Assembly (NCBI GenBank): GCA_016787575.1
Contig: JAEUUO010000013.1
Span: 186,001-250,000, forward strand
Reading direction: 5' to 3'
Length of the DNA stretch: 64,000 bases
DNA from: Saprospiraceae bacterium
Lineage (GTDB): Bacteria > Bacteroidota > Bacteroidia > Chitinophagales > Saprospiraceae
The translations under genes were made by a program, and so were the position numbers. Within the stretch, counting starts at the first letter, position 1. Each line of letters starts with the position of its first letter. This document shows positions 8,367-17,099 of the stretch, one piece after another. The notes beneath the pieces were generated by a model. It was not told the DNA's origin. It did not search any database and saw only the letters and a program-made list of their open reading frames with translations.

Positions 8367-10550
8367 CTACAAATGCCATTTTATTCCAATATATGGTTTG
8401 ATGCCAGACACTGGAGCAAAAATTTCTGTTGCATTAAAATAATTTCCAAAAGGATTTTCTGGATCTATGATTGCCTTATGTTGTGTATAATTAAGTAAAT
8501 TTTCAACACCTGTATAAAATTCCCAAGATTTGTTTGTATAGTTGAGTTGTGTTTGCATTAAAACATAATTAGTAGTTTGATCTTGATGCTCATTGATTAA
8601 ATCAATTGGGATATTTGTTTTCTCAGCCAATCTCATCTTACCTATGTAAGTGGTCGTCAAATTCCATAACCATTTTCTGTTTTCAGATTCGAAATCAAGT
8701 GATGCCAGTCCACGGTATTTAGGAATCATTAAATTATTTAAAAGGCCTTTTTTAAATTTTGTTTTGGACTCGGTAAATTTGCCACCAATTTTTAACTGAA
8801 CTCGATCAAAGATTGGATAACTTAATGTGACAATTGATTGCAAGGCATAAGATTTACCGCCCAATCCATAAATATAAATTCTTGAATCAGATTCATCTTG
8901 ATCTACAACCAATTGATTTTGAAACCAGGTATAATATAAATCAAAATTTACAACCAATTCACGTCCGTTCCAATAGGGTTTTCCAACCAGATTTATACCA
9001 GTATTCCATGAAGTTTCAATTTTTGGTGTATTAGTTACATTCCAAAGTTTTGCGCTGGCAAATAAGCCGGATTGGTTTGAGAAAATACGGGGAAATCGAT
9101 ACCCTCTTCCAACAGATGCTCTTGCAGTCCAATCGCTGGCAAAGAGCAAACGAAAATTGGCTCTAGGAATATATAATAATTGATCTGAATTCAACCATTC
9201 AAGCCGTTGACTGGTCGTGAAGGTAAATTCATTGTTTAGCTCTGTGTTGTTTCTATAGGTATAGTCAGCCACTGCGGCTGTTACGTTTTCATTGTATGTT
9301 AATTTTTTTTGATCCCAAATTTCATGCGCTCGATTGTATTGAAAAACGGGCCCAACAGTTAACATATGCTTTCCTTCCGCAAAGGGGTGCATATAAAAAA
9401 ATTGAGCGGACAATCTTGTTTCATCGGCTTTAAAAGATCTATTGCCAAATTTAGAATCAATTTGTGAATAGGATACATCATAAAGGGATCCTAGGCTTTG
9501 TAATTCTTTGTTGAATTTAACATAGCCCAGATTTCCAAATGCATTGTAATGTTGAATGTTTTGTTGTATCGTATATGGAGATTCTACGTTCAATTGTCCA
9601 GAAGTTCGTCTTTCATTTAGCACTTGAGCATTCAGTTGGCCCTCAAATGATTCACTATAAAATGTGTTGCGGAGCAAGCCATTAATTTTGTTGACTTTTG
9701 GCTCATCTTGAAAGGAATCATTGTTGTGATCTCGTGAAGCTGTATTGGTTGTGGCGTTCAGATAAAGTCCACTGGCTTTTCGATCATTCCATTTTTTATT
9801 CAGATGTAGATTTGATTCTAATCGTCCATGTAAATCTCCAAATAGATTCACATAAACCGGATGATCTGTGTCAGGTTTTTTAAGTTGCACGTTGATTGCA
9901 CCTGCCATGCTTTGAGATCCATGGAGTGCCGATGATGCGCCTTTTAAAATATTGACCTGGTCCAGCCAGGTTCCTGGAATCAGATCATATCCCATTGTAG
10001 ATAAAATTCCATCAAATGCAGGTCGGTTTTCAATTAGGAATTGCGTGTATAATCCGCGCAATCCTAAAAATTGAATTTCTTTAGTTCCAGTTACTGCATT
10101 TGAATAGCTTACATCAACCGCATTGCTGGTCTGAAAACTTTCGGACAAACTACAACAGGCTGCTTTTTTAAATTCCTTTTTTTCTAATGATTCAATGTTT
10201 AAAGGTTCCAATCTTGAAAAACTATTTGAATTTCGTTCAGATTGAATATTTACTGTTTGCAGCATGACACCTTCTTTTAGTTTTATGATAACATATGTTT
10301 CATTCGGTGCAATTTCCGTGGTATCGGCTTCATAGCCTGTATAACTTGTAACAAGAAATTTATGGTCAGCTTTGTGATTAATACGAAAAAATCCATTCTC
10401 AGAAGTGGCAGTTCCATCCGATGAAAATAACCAATAAACGGTTGCTCCTTGAATGGCATTATTTTTTGAATCAACAACGTTGCCTGTTAGCGTTTGGGCT
10501 TGAATAGCAAAAATGGCGAATGCCATAATTGTCATTAAATAAAATCGCAT
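8367..10550 (-). CDS. TonB-dependent outer-membrane receptor, probably metal-related
   Basis: 727 residues. A signal peptide (AFAIFAIQAQ) is followed by a carboxypeptidase-regulatory-like beta-sandwich (about 20-95, LTGNVVDSKNNAIQGATV). The plug domain (about 115-235) includes LRGLYTQFLIENRPAF, ILKGASSALHGSQSMAGAINVQLK. A beta-barrel follows, ending in an aromatic/hydrophobic C-terminal strand (IGIKWHL). The plug contains a Cys pair in KKAACCSLSESF, a feature shared with Bacteroidota receptors found near heavy-metal genes; the metal assignment is inference. The Cys-rich protein encoded 56 bases upstream (10607-11041) on the same strand supports a metal role. It transports a ligand across the outer membrane using TonB-ExbB-ExbD energy. 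Confidence 0.88.
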   Translation of the reverse strand: MRFYLMTIMAFAIFAIQAQTLTGNVVDSKNNAIQGATVYWLFSSDGTATSENGFFRINHKADHKFLVTSYTGYEADTTEIAPNETYVIIKLKEGVMLQTVNIQSERNSNSFSRLEPLNIESLEKKEFKKAACCSLSESFQTSNAVDVSYSNAVTGTKEIQFLGLRGLYTQFLIENRPAFDGILSTMGYDLIPGTWLDQVNILKGASSALHGSQSMAGAINVQLKKPDTDHPVYVNLFGDLHGRLESNLHLNKKWNDRKASGLYLNATTNTASRDHNNDSFQDEPKVNKINGLLRNTFYSESFEGQLNAQVLNERRTSGQLNVESPYTIQQNIQHYNAFGNLGYVKFNKELQSLGSLYDVSYSQIDSKFGNRSFKADETRLSAQFFYMHPFAEGKHMLTVGPVFQYNRAHEIWDQKKLTYNENVTAAVADYTYRNNTELNNEFTFTTSQRLEWLNSDQLLYIPRANFRLLFASDWTARASVGRGYRFPRIFSNQSGLFASAKLWNVTNTPKIETSWNTGINLVGKPYWNGRELVVNFDLYYTWFQNQLVVDQDESDSRIYIYGLGGKSYALQSIVTLSYPIFDRVQLKIGGKFTESKTKFKKGLLNNLMIPKYRGLASLDFESENRKWLWNLTTTYIGKMRLAEKTNIPIDLINEHQDQTTNYVLMQTQLNYTNKSWEFYTGVENLLNYTQHKAIIDPENPFGNYFNATEIFAPVSGIKPYIGIKWHL

Positions 10551-10606
10551 AATTAAATTAAATTTAGTGAAGAATTGTTTTGAATAGTATCATTGAACAA
10601 TTCCAG

Positions 10607-11041
10607 CTAACAAGTCCAGCTGCAATATAATTTTCGCAGGGTAGTTCCAGATTCAAAAGAATTAAATTTATAAATAGGAGAGGCACATTCCTTATGAAGG
10701 ATATCACCTTCAATGTTAAAAAACGGAATTAAAGGAATTTTGTCTATTTGAACTTGCAATTGCTTGTAAACAGGTTTTTCGGCAATGCTTTCCAAAGATT
10801 TATAACCAATTACTTTGTTGCTACACGGTGCTTTGCGTATGCTTATTTTTTTTGTAATTGCAGTTTCATTACAGCAAGCATGTTTTTTTAATAATTTCTT
10901 ACAGCGATCGTCTTTTGGAATAAAACTGAAAACTTCAGATTTAGCGCAACAACAATAATTAATAAATATATTCAAACCCAATTGAGACAACAAAATGCTT
11001 GTTGCTATCAATCCGATTAGAATTTTAATTTGAATGCGCAT
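10607..11041 (-). CDS. small Cys-rich exported protein next to TonB receptor
   Basis: 144 residues with an N-terminal signal or anchor helix (IKILIGLIATSILLSQLGLNIFI). Then come Cys clusters: YCCCAKS at about 30-35 and KKHACCNE at about 53-59, plus single Cys residues at about 72, 119 and 139-144 (LYCSWTC). The pattern (Cys-Cys clusters after a signal helix, just upstream of a TonB receptor) resembles the Bacteroidota small-protein family nicknamed HYC_CC_PP; the PP end motif is not obvious here. A metal-binding or metal-sensing periplasmic role is inferred from the thiols and the neighbour. It lies 56 bases before the receptor gene and is probably in the same transcript. Confidence 0.65.
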   Translation of the reverse strand: MRIQIKILIGLIATSILLSQLGLNIFINYCCCAKSEVFSFIPKDDRCKKLLKKHACCNETAITKKISIRKAPCSNKVIGYKSLESIAEKPVYKQLQVQIDKIPLIPFFNIEGDILHKECASPIYKFNSFESGTTLRKLYCSWTC

Positions 11042-11101
11042 TTTAAATAAACAGGAAGAGTTTGTAAAGGTTTTTAATGTTTCGTTAAAAAAATTGAAAG
11101 G

Positions 11102-12244
11102 TCATTGTTTTAAAACTTCTCTGGAAATAACCAGTTTTTGTATTTCTGAGGTCCCTTCCCCAATGGTACATAGTTTGGAGTCCCGATAATACTTTTCAAC
11201 CGGAAAATCTTTGGTATATCCATATCCTCCAAATACTTGAACGGCATCCGTTGAAACCTGCACTGCTACTTCTGAAGCATAGTATTTAGCCATTGCAGCT
11301 TCCTTGGTCATTTTTAGGTTTTGGTCTTTCATTTTACCAGCCTGGCGAGTGAGTAATTCGGCAGCCTCAATTTTTACTAACATATCTGCCAATTTAAATG
11401 CTACGCCTTGAAAATGGGAAATGGGTTTGCCAAATTGTTCACGCTCTTTAGAGTATTGCACAGCTGCTTGATAAGCACCTTTTGCAATGCCCAGAGCCAA
11501 GGCTGCAATGCTGATTCTTCCACCATCTAATACTTTCATAGCTTGCTTGAAGCCATCTCCAATTTCTCCTAAGACATTCGATTGATGAACCTTGCAATTA
11601 TCGAAAATCATTTCAGTAGTTTCAGAAGCCCGCATGCCTAATTTATTTTCTTTTTTACCTGCTGACATCCCTGGAGTACCTCTTTCAATTATAAATGCAG
11701 TCATTCCATTGCTGTCTAGTAACTCACCGGTTCTTGCAATTACAACTGCTACATCACTGGATTTTCCATGAGTAATCCAGTTTTTGGTTCCATTCAGAAT
11801 CCAATAATCTCCTTCTTGATGTGCAACACACTTCATTCTTATTGCATCACTGCCCGTATTTGCTTCTGTAAGTCCCCAAGCTCCAACCCATGTTCCGGAT
11901 GCTAATTTGGGTAGATAATTGCTTTTTTGTTGTTCGTTGCCAAAATACAGGATGTGACCTGTACATAGGGAGTTATGAGCTGCAACGGATAAACCTATGG
12001 ATCCGCACACTTTAGCGATCTCCTCAATAATGCTTATGTATTCCTGATAACCAAGACCTGAACCACCATATTGTTGAGGAACCAAGACTCCTAAAAAACC
12101 TTGTTGGCCCATTTGGTGCATTAGGTCTTTTGGGAAATGTTGTGATTCGTCCCATTCCATAAAATGAGGTTTGATAAATTGTTCGGCAAAAGATTGAGCC
12201 GATTCCCTTACCATTTTTAAATGGTCTGATTCAATTGGCGACAT
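11102..12244 (-). CDS. acyl-CoA dehydrogenase
   Basis: 380 residues, the standard length for the short/medium-chain acyl-CoA dehydrogenase family. Visible motifs are YGGSGLGYQEY near residue 60, the FAD-interacting WGLTEANTGSDA near 128-139 and NGTKNWITHG near 150. The C-terminal QVFGGYGYTKDFPVEKYYRD and IGEGTSEIQKLVISREVL hold the region of the catalytic Glu and the FAD contacts. It oxidises acyl-CoA to 2-enoyl-CoA in beta-oxidation or branched amino-acid breakdown; the chain length is not decidable. The ATG at 12244 is supported by a TAnnTTTG box 18 bases upstream. Confidence 0.94.
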   Translation of the reverse strand: MSPIESDHLKMVRESAQSFAEQFIKPHFMEWDESQHFPKDLMHQMGQQGFLGVLVPQQYGGSGLGYQEYISIIEEIAKVCGSIGLSVAAHNSLCTGHILYFGNEQQKSNYLPKLASGTWVGAWGLTEANTGSDAIRMKCVAHQEGDYWILNGTKNWITHGKSSDVAVVIARTGELLDSNGMTAFIIERGTPGMSAGKKENKLGMRASETTEMIFDNCKVHQSNVLGEIGDGFKQAMKVLDGGRISIAALALGIAKGAYQAAVQYSKEREQFGKPISHFQGVAFKLADMLVKIEAAELLTRQAGKMKDQNLKMTKEAAMAKYYASEVAVQVSTDAVQVFGGYGYTKDFPVEKYYRDSKLCTIGEGTSEIQKLVISREVLKQ

Positions 12245-12261
12245 AGAGCGATTTTGATCGA

Positions 12262-12269
12262 CAAAGGTA
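12262..12269 (-). promoter_or_regulatory. -7 type promoter box for acyl-CoA dehydrogenase gene
   Basis: Minus-strand TACCTTTG, an exact TAnnTTTG match, with its G 18 bases before the ATG at 12244. It lies in the short gap after the rarA stop. Confidence 0.5.
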
Positions 12270-12285
12270 ATAAGCCAGACTTAAA

Positions 12286-13554
12286 TTAATAGTTGTACTT
12301 GTTTTTCCACCTTTCGCTTAAAAAACTCCGATTTTTATCTTCATTCGGATTTTCTGAAGGATTGTAAAAAGCAGTTCCTGAAATCGATTCAGGTAAGTAT
12401 TCCTGATCGATAAATTGATTTTCAAAAGCGTGGGCGTAAGCATACTCTTTACCGTAATTCAAATCGCCCATTAATTTGGTTACCGCATTTCTTAGATGCA
12501 GTGGGACCGCCAAGGTTTTTGAATTACGAACTAGGTTCAGTGTTTTATCAATTGCCAAATATGCAGAATTTGATTTAGGTGAGCACGCCAGGTAAATTGC
12601 AGTTTCTGACAGTAAAATACGTGACTCCGGCCATCCTACCATTTGTACAGCTTGATGACATGCATTTACAAGTAACATTGCATTTGGATTAGCTAGGCCG
12701 ATATCTTCAGCAGCAGAAATATACATTCGGCGGACAATGAAACGAGGATCTTCACCTCCTTCAATCATTCGTGCCATCCAATATAAAGCAGCATTTGGAT
12801 CTGAGCCTCTGATTGATTTTATAAAGGCAGAAGCCGTATCGTAATGCATTTCTCCATCTTTATCATAAATGGCAGGATTTTCTTGCACTAGTTTGGTTAT
12901 TAATTCATCATCGACAACAAGATTGGTTGCATTCAGGGACCCAATCATTTCAAGCATGTTGCACAATTTGCGGGCATCCCCATTTGCCAATTTCAGTAGT
13001 GCAGCTGTTTCTTGAAATTCAATCTGTTTGTCTTTAAAAAGAAAATCTTTGTGCACGATAGCATCAATCAACTTAAGTAAATCCCGATCTTCCAAAGATT
13101 TTAAAAGATAAACCTGACATCTTGATAAAAGAGCGGCATTTACTTCAAAAGAAGGATTTTCAGTGGTTGCACCAATTAAAATGATGGTTCCATTTTCAAC
13201 AGCAGCCAGTAAAGCGTCTTGCTGCCCTTTATTAAAACGATGAATTTCATCAATAAACAAAATCGGAGCTGCCTGGTCAAAAAAGCGTTGGTTTCTGGAT
13301 TTTTCCAAAACCTCTCGAACATCCTTAACGCCTGATTGAACAGCACTTAGGATGTGAAACGGTCTTTTTAACTCATTTGCTAAAATTTTTGCAAGGCTTG
13401 TTTTTCCAACACCTGGTGGACCCCACAGAATCATAGAAGGTAAATGCCCTGATTCAATTGCGAGGCGTAAGACTTGGCTTTTACCAGTTAAATGGTCTTG
13501 CCCTATTAAATCATCCAATTTCACTGGTCTCATCCGTTCTGCTAAAGGGGCCAT
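12286..13554 (-). CDS. rarA: replication-associated recombination protein A (AAA+ ATPase)
   Basis: 422 residues. It opens MAPLAERMRPVKLDDLIGQ, the typical start of RarA/MgsA. Walker A is ILWGPPGVGKTSLAK (about residues 42-57) and Walker B is ILFIDEIHRFNKGQQD (about 97-112). Sensor 1 is IGATTENPSF (about 126-136) and the arginine-finger region is LLSRCQVYLL. The C-terminal half (GSDPNAALYWMARMIEGGEDPRFI split over about 250-275) is the conserved MgsA/WRNIP1 oligomerisation region. The protein acts at stalled replication forks. It is not DnaX or RuvB, which lack this C-terminal domain. Confidence 0.94.
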   Translation of the reverse strand: MAPLAERMRPVKLDDLIGQDHLTGKSQVLRLAIESGHLPSMILWGPPGVGKTSLAKILANELKRPFHILSAVQSGVKDVREVLEKSRNQRFFDQAAPILFIDEIHRFNKGQQDALLAAVENGTIILIGATTENPSFEVNAALLSRCQVYLLKSLEDRDLLKLIDAIVHKDFLFKDKQIEFQETAALLKLANGDARKLCNMLEMIGSLNATNLVVDDELITKLVQENPAIYDKDGEMHYDTASAFIKSIRGSDPNAALYWMARMIEGGEDPRFIVRRMYISAAEDIGLANPNAMLLVNACHQAVQMVGWPESRILLSETAIYLACSPKSNSAYLAIDKTLNLVRNSKTLAVPLHLRNAVTKLMGDLNYGKEYAYAHAFENQFIDQEYLPESISGTAFYNPSENPNEDKNRSFLSERWKNKYNY

Positions 13555-13654
13555 ATTTTCTTAATTTCTGGTAAAATTAGACCTTCGAGAAATCTTTTTA
13601 TTCCAATTTAACGTACTGTTATTGTAAATCCTTTAATTATTTGGGATTCCTTTC

Positions 13655-13662
13655 TACTTTTG
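13655..13662 (+). promoter_or_regulatory. possible -7 box with very short leader
   Basis: TACTTTTG matches TAnnTTTG. Its G is only 10 bases from the ATG at 13672, so a transcript started here would be nearly leaderless. There is no -33 TTTG at proper spacing. Confidence 0.3.
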
Positions 13663-13671
13663 AATTTAGAT

Positions 13672-15939
13672 ATGAGAAAATATTATAATTTTTTGTGGAT
13701 CAGCTTGTTTTTGTTATTCTCAATCAAAACATTTGCCACCCATATCATTGGTGGTGAAATTTTTTATGAGTGTCTTGGCTACGGCAACAATGGCCTTGAT
13801 ACTACAAAAAGGAAATACCTGATTACAATAAAATTATATCGGGATTGCGGTTCACAAACAGGTTTTGATGCAACCTTGGGTTTTACAATTTATAGGCAAA
13901 GCGGCACAAATTATATTAATACTAAGACCGGAAATGGAGCAGCTGCTGAGTACCGGATTCCGTTTACAATTCCGGTACAGAATATTGATCCTCCGGAATA
14001 TCCATGTCTTCAACTACCAGACAATATTTGTGGGGAAGCAGGCACTTATGAAATGATTGTAGAGTTGCCGATTATAAATGAAAATTATTTAATTGTTTGG
14101 CAACGTTGCTGTAGAAACAGCACCATCACCAATGTTTTGGATCCACTAAGTATTGGTGCAACCTATACTATTGAGATTCATCCGGAAGCACAACGAACAT
14201 GTAACAGTTCACCCCGGTTTATCAATTTTCCCCCAACCGTTCTTTGTGCCAACGCACCATTTCAATTTGATCATTCTGCTTTTGATAAAGAAGGGGATTT
14301 ACTGATTTATGAATTTTGCGAACCACTGGAAGGAGGTGGGAGAGGAAACGGGGGCAATAATACTTGCGATACTCCAACACCCACACCGGATTGTAAACCA
14401 CCTTATACACCGGTTACCTATAAATTTCCATATACTGCTGTATCTCCACTCGGAGGGAATCCTCCAGTTACAATAAATTCACTTAATGGGATAATTACTG
14501 GTAAACCAGACGTAATAGGTCAATTTGTAGTAAGTGTTTGTGTATATGAATACAGAAACGGACTTTTATTGTCAGTGTTAAAAAGGGATTTTCAATTTAA
14601 TGTTGCTTCTTGTGAAGGGGTGGTTGAAGCCAGATTGGTTGACGCCAACAGACTCACTCCGGATTATTTTGAAATTACTGTTTGTGGTAAGAGTGAATAT
14701 CAGATTTTAAACTCGAGTATCGATCAACGATTTATCAACCAAATAGAATGGACTTATGAAAATGGTGGTAAAATTGATACCTTTTACGGTTGGGCTCCCT
14801 ATATCAAATTCAAAGAAGGAGGAGTGCATAATGGAACTTTTATTTTAAATCCTGGAACAAATTGTGGAGATACAGGGTATTTTAAAATTACCGTTGTTCC
14901 GGATTTAAATCCAAATTTTACAGCTATTTACGACAGTTGCAAAGCTGGTCCAGTTCAATTTATGGATCAATCGACCTCTACATACAGCAAGATTTCAAAT
15001 TGGATCTGGAGTGCAGGTGACGGAATGACTGCATTTGTTCAAAACCCGAGCGTCAATTACATCAGACCGGGTACGTATCCGGTGTTACTTAAAATAAAAG
15101 ATAATTTTGGATGTGAAAACGTGTTGTTTAAAGAATTAAAATATTATCCGGCACCGGATGTTATTGTTTTCAGACCAAATCTTAGTGAGGGTTGTGTTCC
15201 ACTAGCAGTAGATTTTAATAACGTGTCTTTTCCAACAGATAACTCATATAAATTTTTATGGAAATTTAGCGATGGGGGAGTTGATTCAGGCTTTTCTGTT
15301 CGGCATGTTTTTAAAGACACCGGAGTGTTTGGATTAAAATTGGAAGTCAGTTCACCACTTGGTTGTTATAATGAAGGTATTTTTAATCAAGTAATTTATG
15401 TATACAATCCTCCCACAGCTGATTGGACCATCGATAAGTACAGATTAAATATTAAAGATCCGGTCATCCAATTGGAAGACGTAACATCAGCTACTATTGG
15501 AAGAACCTGGATTATTGACGGGAAAGAATATTTTTTCGATAAAGAATTAACCTATGCATTTCAAGATACCGGATTGCATCATATTCGAATGATTGCAACC
15601 GATCGATTTTTATGTACAGATACTTTAGATACAGATGTGTTTATATATAAAGATTTTAGTTTGTACATGCCCAATGCGTTTTCTCCAAATGGAGATGGTA
15701 AAAATGAATCCTTTTTGCCAGTTGGAGAAATACATTCTTTGGAATCTTACGATTTGAAAATTTACGATCGTTGGGGTGGTAAGTTATTTGAATCGTCAAA
15801 TCCAACGGTGGGTTGGAATGGTAAATTTGAAAATGCAGGAAAAGACTTACCTCCCGGAGTTTATGTATATGATCTGTATTACAAGGTCAACCGAAAAGAA
15901 CCGGTGCACGAACGAAGCACCTTGAGTCTTATTAAATAA
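13672..15939 (+). CDS. T9SS surface protein with PKD domains and gliding-motility-associated C-terminal domain
   Basis: 755 residues from the ATG at 13672; a TTG 12 bases earlier is less likely. The signal peptide (YYNFLWISLFLLFSIKTFAT) leads into THIIGGEIFYECLGYGN, an opening shared by many Bacteroidota gliding/T9SS surface proteins. A Cys-rich beta region follows. Two PKD-like domains are seen at about residues 415-495 (WIWSAGDGMT, RPGTYPVLLKIKDNFGCEN) and about 500-590 (FLWKFSDGGVD, FKDTGVFGLKLEV). The C-terminal about 90 residues (MPNAFSPNGDGKNESFLP, IYDRWGGKLFES, GVYVYDLYYKV) are the CHU_C/TIGR04131 sorting domain, which directs export through the type IX system to the cell surface. It may act in adhesion. 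It is followed 8 bases later by the AlkD-like gene. Confidence 0.9.
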   Translation: MRKYYNFLWISLFLLFSIKTFATHIIGGEIFYECLGYGNNGLDTTKRKYLITIKLYRDCGSQTGFDATLGFTIYRQSGTNYINTKTGNGAAAEYRIPFTIPVQNIDPPEYPCLQLPDNICGEAGTYEMIVELPIINENYLIVWQRCCRNSTITNVLDPLSIGATYTIEIHPEAQRTCNSSPRFINFPPTVLCANAPFQFDHSAFDKEGDLLIYEFCEPLEGGGRGNGGNNTCDTPTPTPDCKPPYTPVTYKFPYTAVSPLGGNPPVTINSLNGIITGKPDVIGQFVVSVCVYEYRNGLLLSVLKRDFQFNVASCEGVVEARLVDANRLTPDYFEITVCGKSEYQILNSSIDQRFINQIEWTYENGGKIDTFYGWAPYIKFKEGGVHNGTFILNPGTNCGDTGYFKITVVPDLNPNFTAIYDSCKAGPVQFMDQSTSTYSKISNWIWSAGDGMTAFVQNPSVNYIRPGTYPVLLKIKDNFGCENVLFKELKYYPAPDVIVFRPNLSEGCVPLAVDFNNVSFPTDNSYKFLWKFSDGGVDSGFSVRHVFKDTGVFGLKLEVSSPLGCYNEGIFNQVIYVYNPPTADWTIDKYRLNIKDPVIQLEDVTSATIGRTWIIDGKEYFFDKELTYAFQDTGLHHIRMIATDRFLCTDTLDTDVFIYKDFSLYMPNAFSPNGDGKNESFLPVGEIHSLESYDLKIYDRWGGKLFESSNPTVGWNGKFENAGKDLPPGVYVYDLYYKVNRKEPVHERSTLSLIK

Positions 15940-15947
15940 ATTGAAAT

Positions 15948-16625
15948 TTGGCAACGTTATTTGAATCTTTGCTTCATTCCATGGAAGCGCAAGCTGATTT
16001 TACACGTGCGCAAGGCATGAAGGCCTATATGCGAAATCAGTTTGATTATCTTGGTATTTCTTCACCAATGAGAAAAGAAATCTTAAAACCTTTTATCACG
16101 AGTTATTCCTGGGTTGGAGAGGAAACATTCGTTGAGTTGGTTAGGCGTTTGTGGCTTTTGCCACAACGTGAATATAAATATGTTGCGCTGGATTTATGTT
16201 TTAGGTTTGAAAAAAAATTAAGTCCTGATTCAATTCCTTTTTTTGAAGGTCTGATTGAAAAAGAACCCTGGTGGGATACAGTGGATGGAATTGCTCCAAA
16301 TGTCTTGGGAAATATTGTTAAGAGGAATCTACATCTGCGTGAAGGATTATGCGAAAAATGGATTCATTCAGAAAATTTTTGGTTTCAAAGAACAGCAATT
16401 ATTTTGCAGTTGAAGTTTAGAAATCAAACAGATTTTGATTTATTAAAGGCACTCATATTGAGAAGGGCGGATAGCAAAGAATTTTTTGTACAAAAAGCTT
16501 CGGGTTGGGCCCTGCGTCAATATTCAAGAATCAATCCTAAAGGAGTTGAACAATTTATTTCTGAAAATAAAATACCCTCCCTGGCTGCCAGAGAGGGTAT
16601 GCGTTTAATTCTTAAAACTAGATAG
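15948..16625 (+). CDS. AlkD-like DNA alkylation repair protein (HEAT-repeat)
   Basis: 225 residues from a TTG start at 15948. An ATG at 15981 would remove the first helix, which family members have before the conserved RAQGMKAYMRNQFDYLGI, so TTG is favoured. The all-helical HEAT-like repeats match the DNA alkylation repair family (PF08713 type). KEPWWDTVDGIAPNVLG carries the Trp-Trp-Asp segment expected at the AlkD active site, and WFQRTAIILQLKFR is a later repeat. The family removes alkylated bases without flipping them. The last 20 codons contain a hairpin that seems to be a terminator for the convergent lipoprotein gene. Confidence 0.85.
   Translation: MATLFESLLHSMEAQADFTRAQGMKAYMRNQFDYLGISSPMRKEILKPFITSYSWVGEETFVELVRRLWLLPQREYKYVALDLCFRFEKKLSPDSIPFFEGLIEKEPWWDTVDGIAPNVLGNIVKRNLHLREGLCEKWIHSENFWFQRTAIILQLKFRNQTDFDLLKALILRRADSKEFFVQKASGWALRQYSRINPKGVEQFISENKIPSLAAREGMRLILKTR
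16560..16600 (-). terminator. intrinsic terminator embedded in the 3' end of the AlkD-like gene
   Basis: Perfect 8-bp arms ATACCCTC (16572-16579) and GAGGGTAT (16593-16600) enclose a second 4-bp stem CTGG/CCAG. On the minus strand the hairpin is followed by TTTTATTTT. It sits 28 bases past the stop of the minus-strand gene ending at 16628, so it most likely terminates that transcript while encoding residues near the AlkD C-terminus on the plus strand. Confidence 0.65.
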
Positions 16626-16627
16626 AA

Positions 16628-17059
16628 TTATTTATCATAGACTTTAAAGTCTTTTGGATTATTCACCTTTAATATATAAGAACGGGTACATTGTTCGTGA
16701 ACATATTGGTCGTATCCTTCCACAATTCCAGTTACTATGAACCTTTTGTTTACAGGATTTTTAATATCTCCATACAATTCTACTGGAACGCTTTCTCCGA
16801 ATTCTATCTTAACTGTATAGTCATAATTATCCGGATCTCTTGCAAATATAGTATTGCCAGAAGTCATGATGTTGTTATTGGCTAATTCCATTTCAAGTGT
16901 TAAGGCTTTACCTTCACATCCCATTGTTTTATGGCAAGGGCCTTTGCAATCAGAGCGTTTAATAATTCCTTTAATTCCTTTTGCAGCGGATCCACCGGGC
17001 GAGCAAGCCGAAGAAAAGATTAAAAGCGATGCTGATATGATGTAAGCTAAATATTTCAT
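16628..17059 (-). CDS. small predicted lipoprotein, unknown function
   Basis: 143 residues. A lipoprotein signal is clear: MKYLAYIISASLLIFSSAC, with Cys19 as the likely lipid anchor and SPGG after it. The mature part has four Cys residues in a cluster, RSDCKGPCHKTMGCEGK (about 36-52), and one later in HEQCTRSY. Its beta-rich body includes NKRFIVTGIVEGYD, an OB-like strand pattern. I do not recognise a named family. The convergent AlkD-like gene ends 2 bases away. The S46 peptidase gene upstream on the same strand is 40 bases off and could share a transcript. Confidence 0.7.
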   Translation of the reverse strand: MKYLAYIISASLLIFSSACSPGGSAAKGIKGIIKRSDCKGPCHKTMGCEGKALTLEMELANNNIMTSGNTIFARDPDNYDYTVKIEFGESVPVELYGDIKNPVNKRFIVTGIVEGYDQYVHEQCTRSYILKVNNPKDFKVYDK

Positions 17060-17099
17060 AATTGAAATTTTAATTTATCTTTTAGTCGTTAAAATCCAT

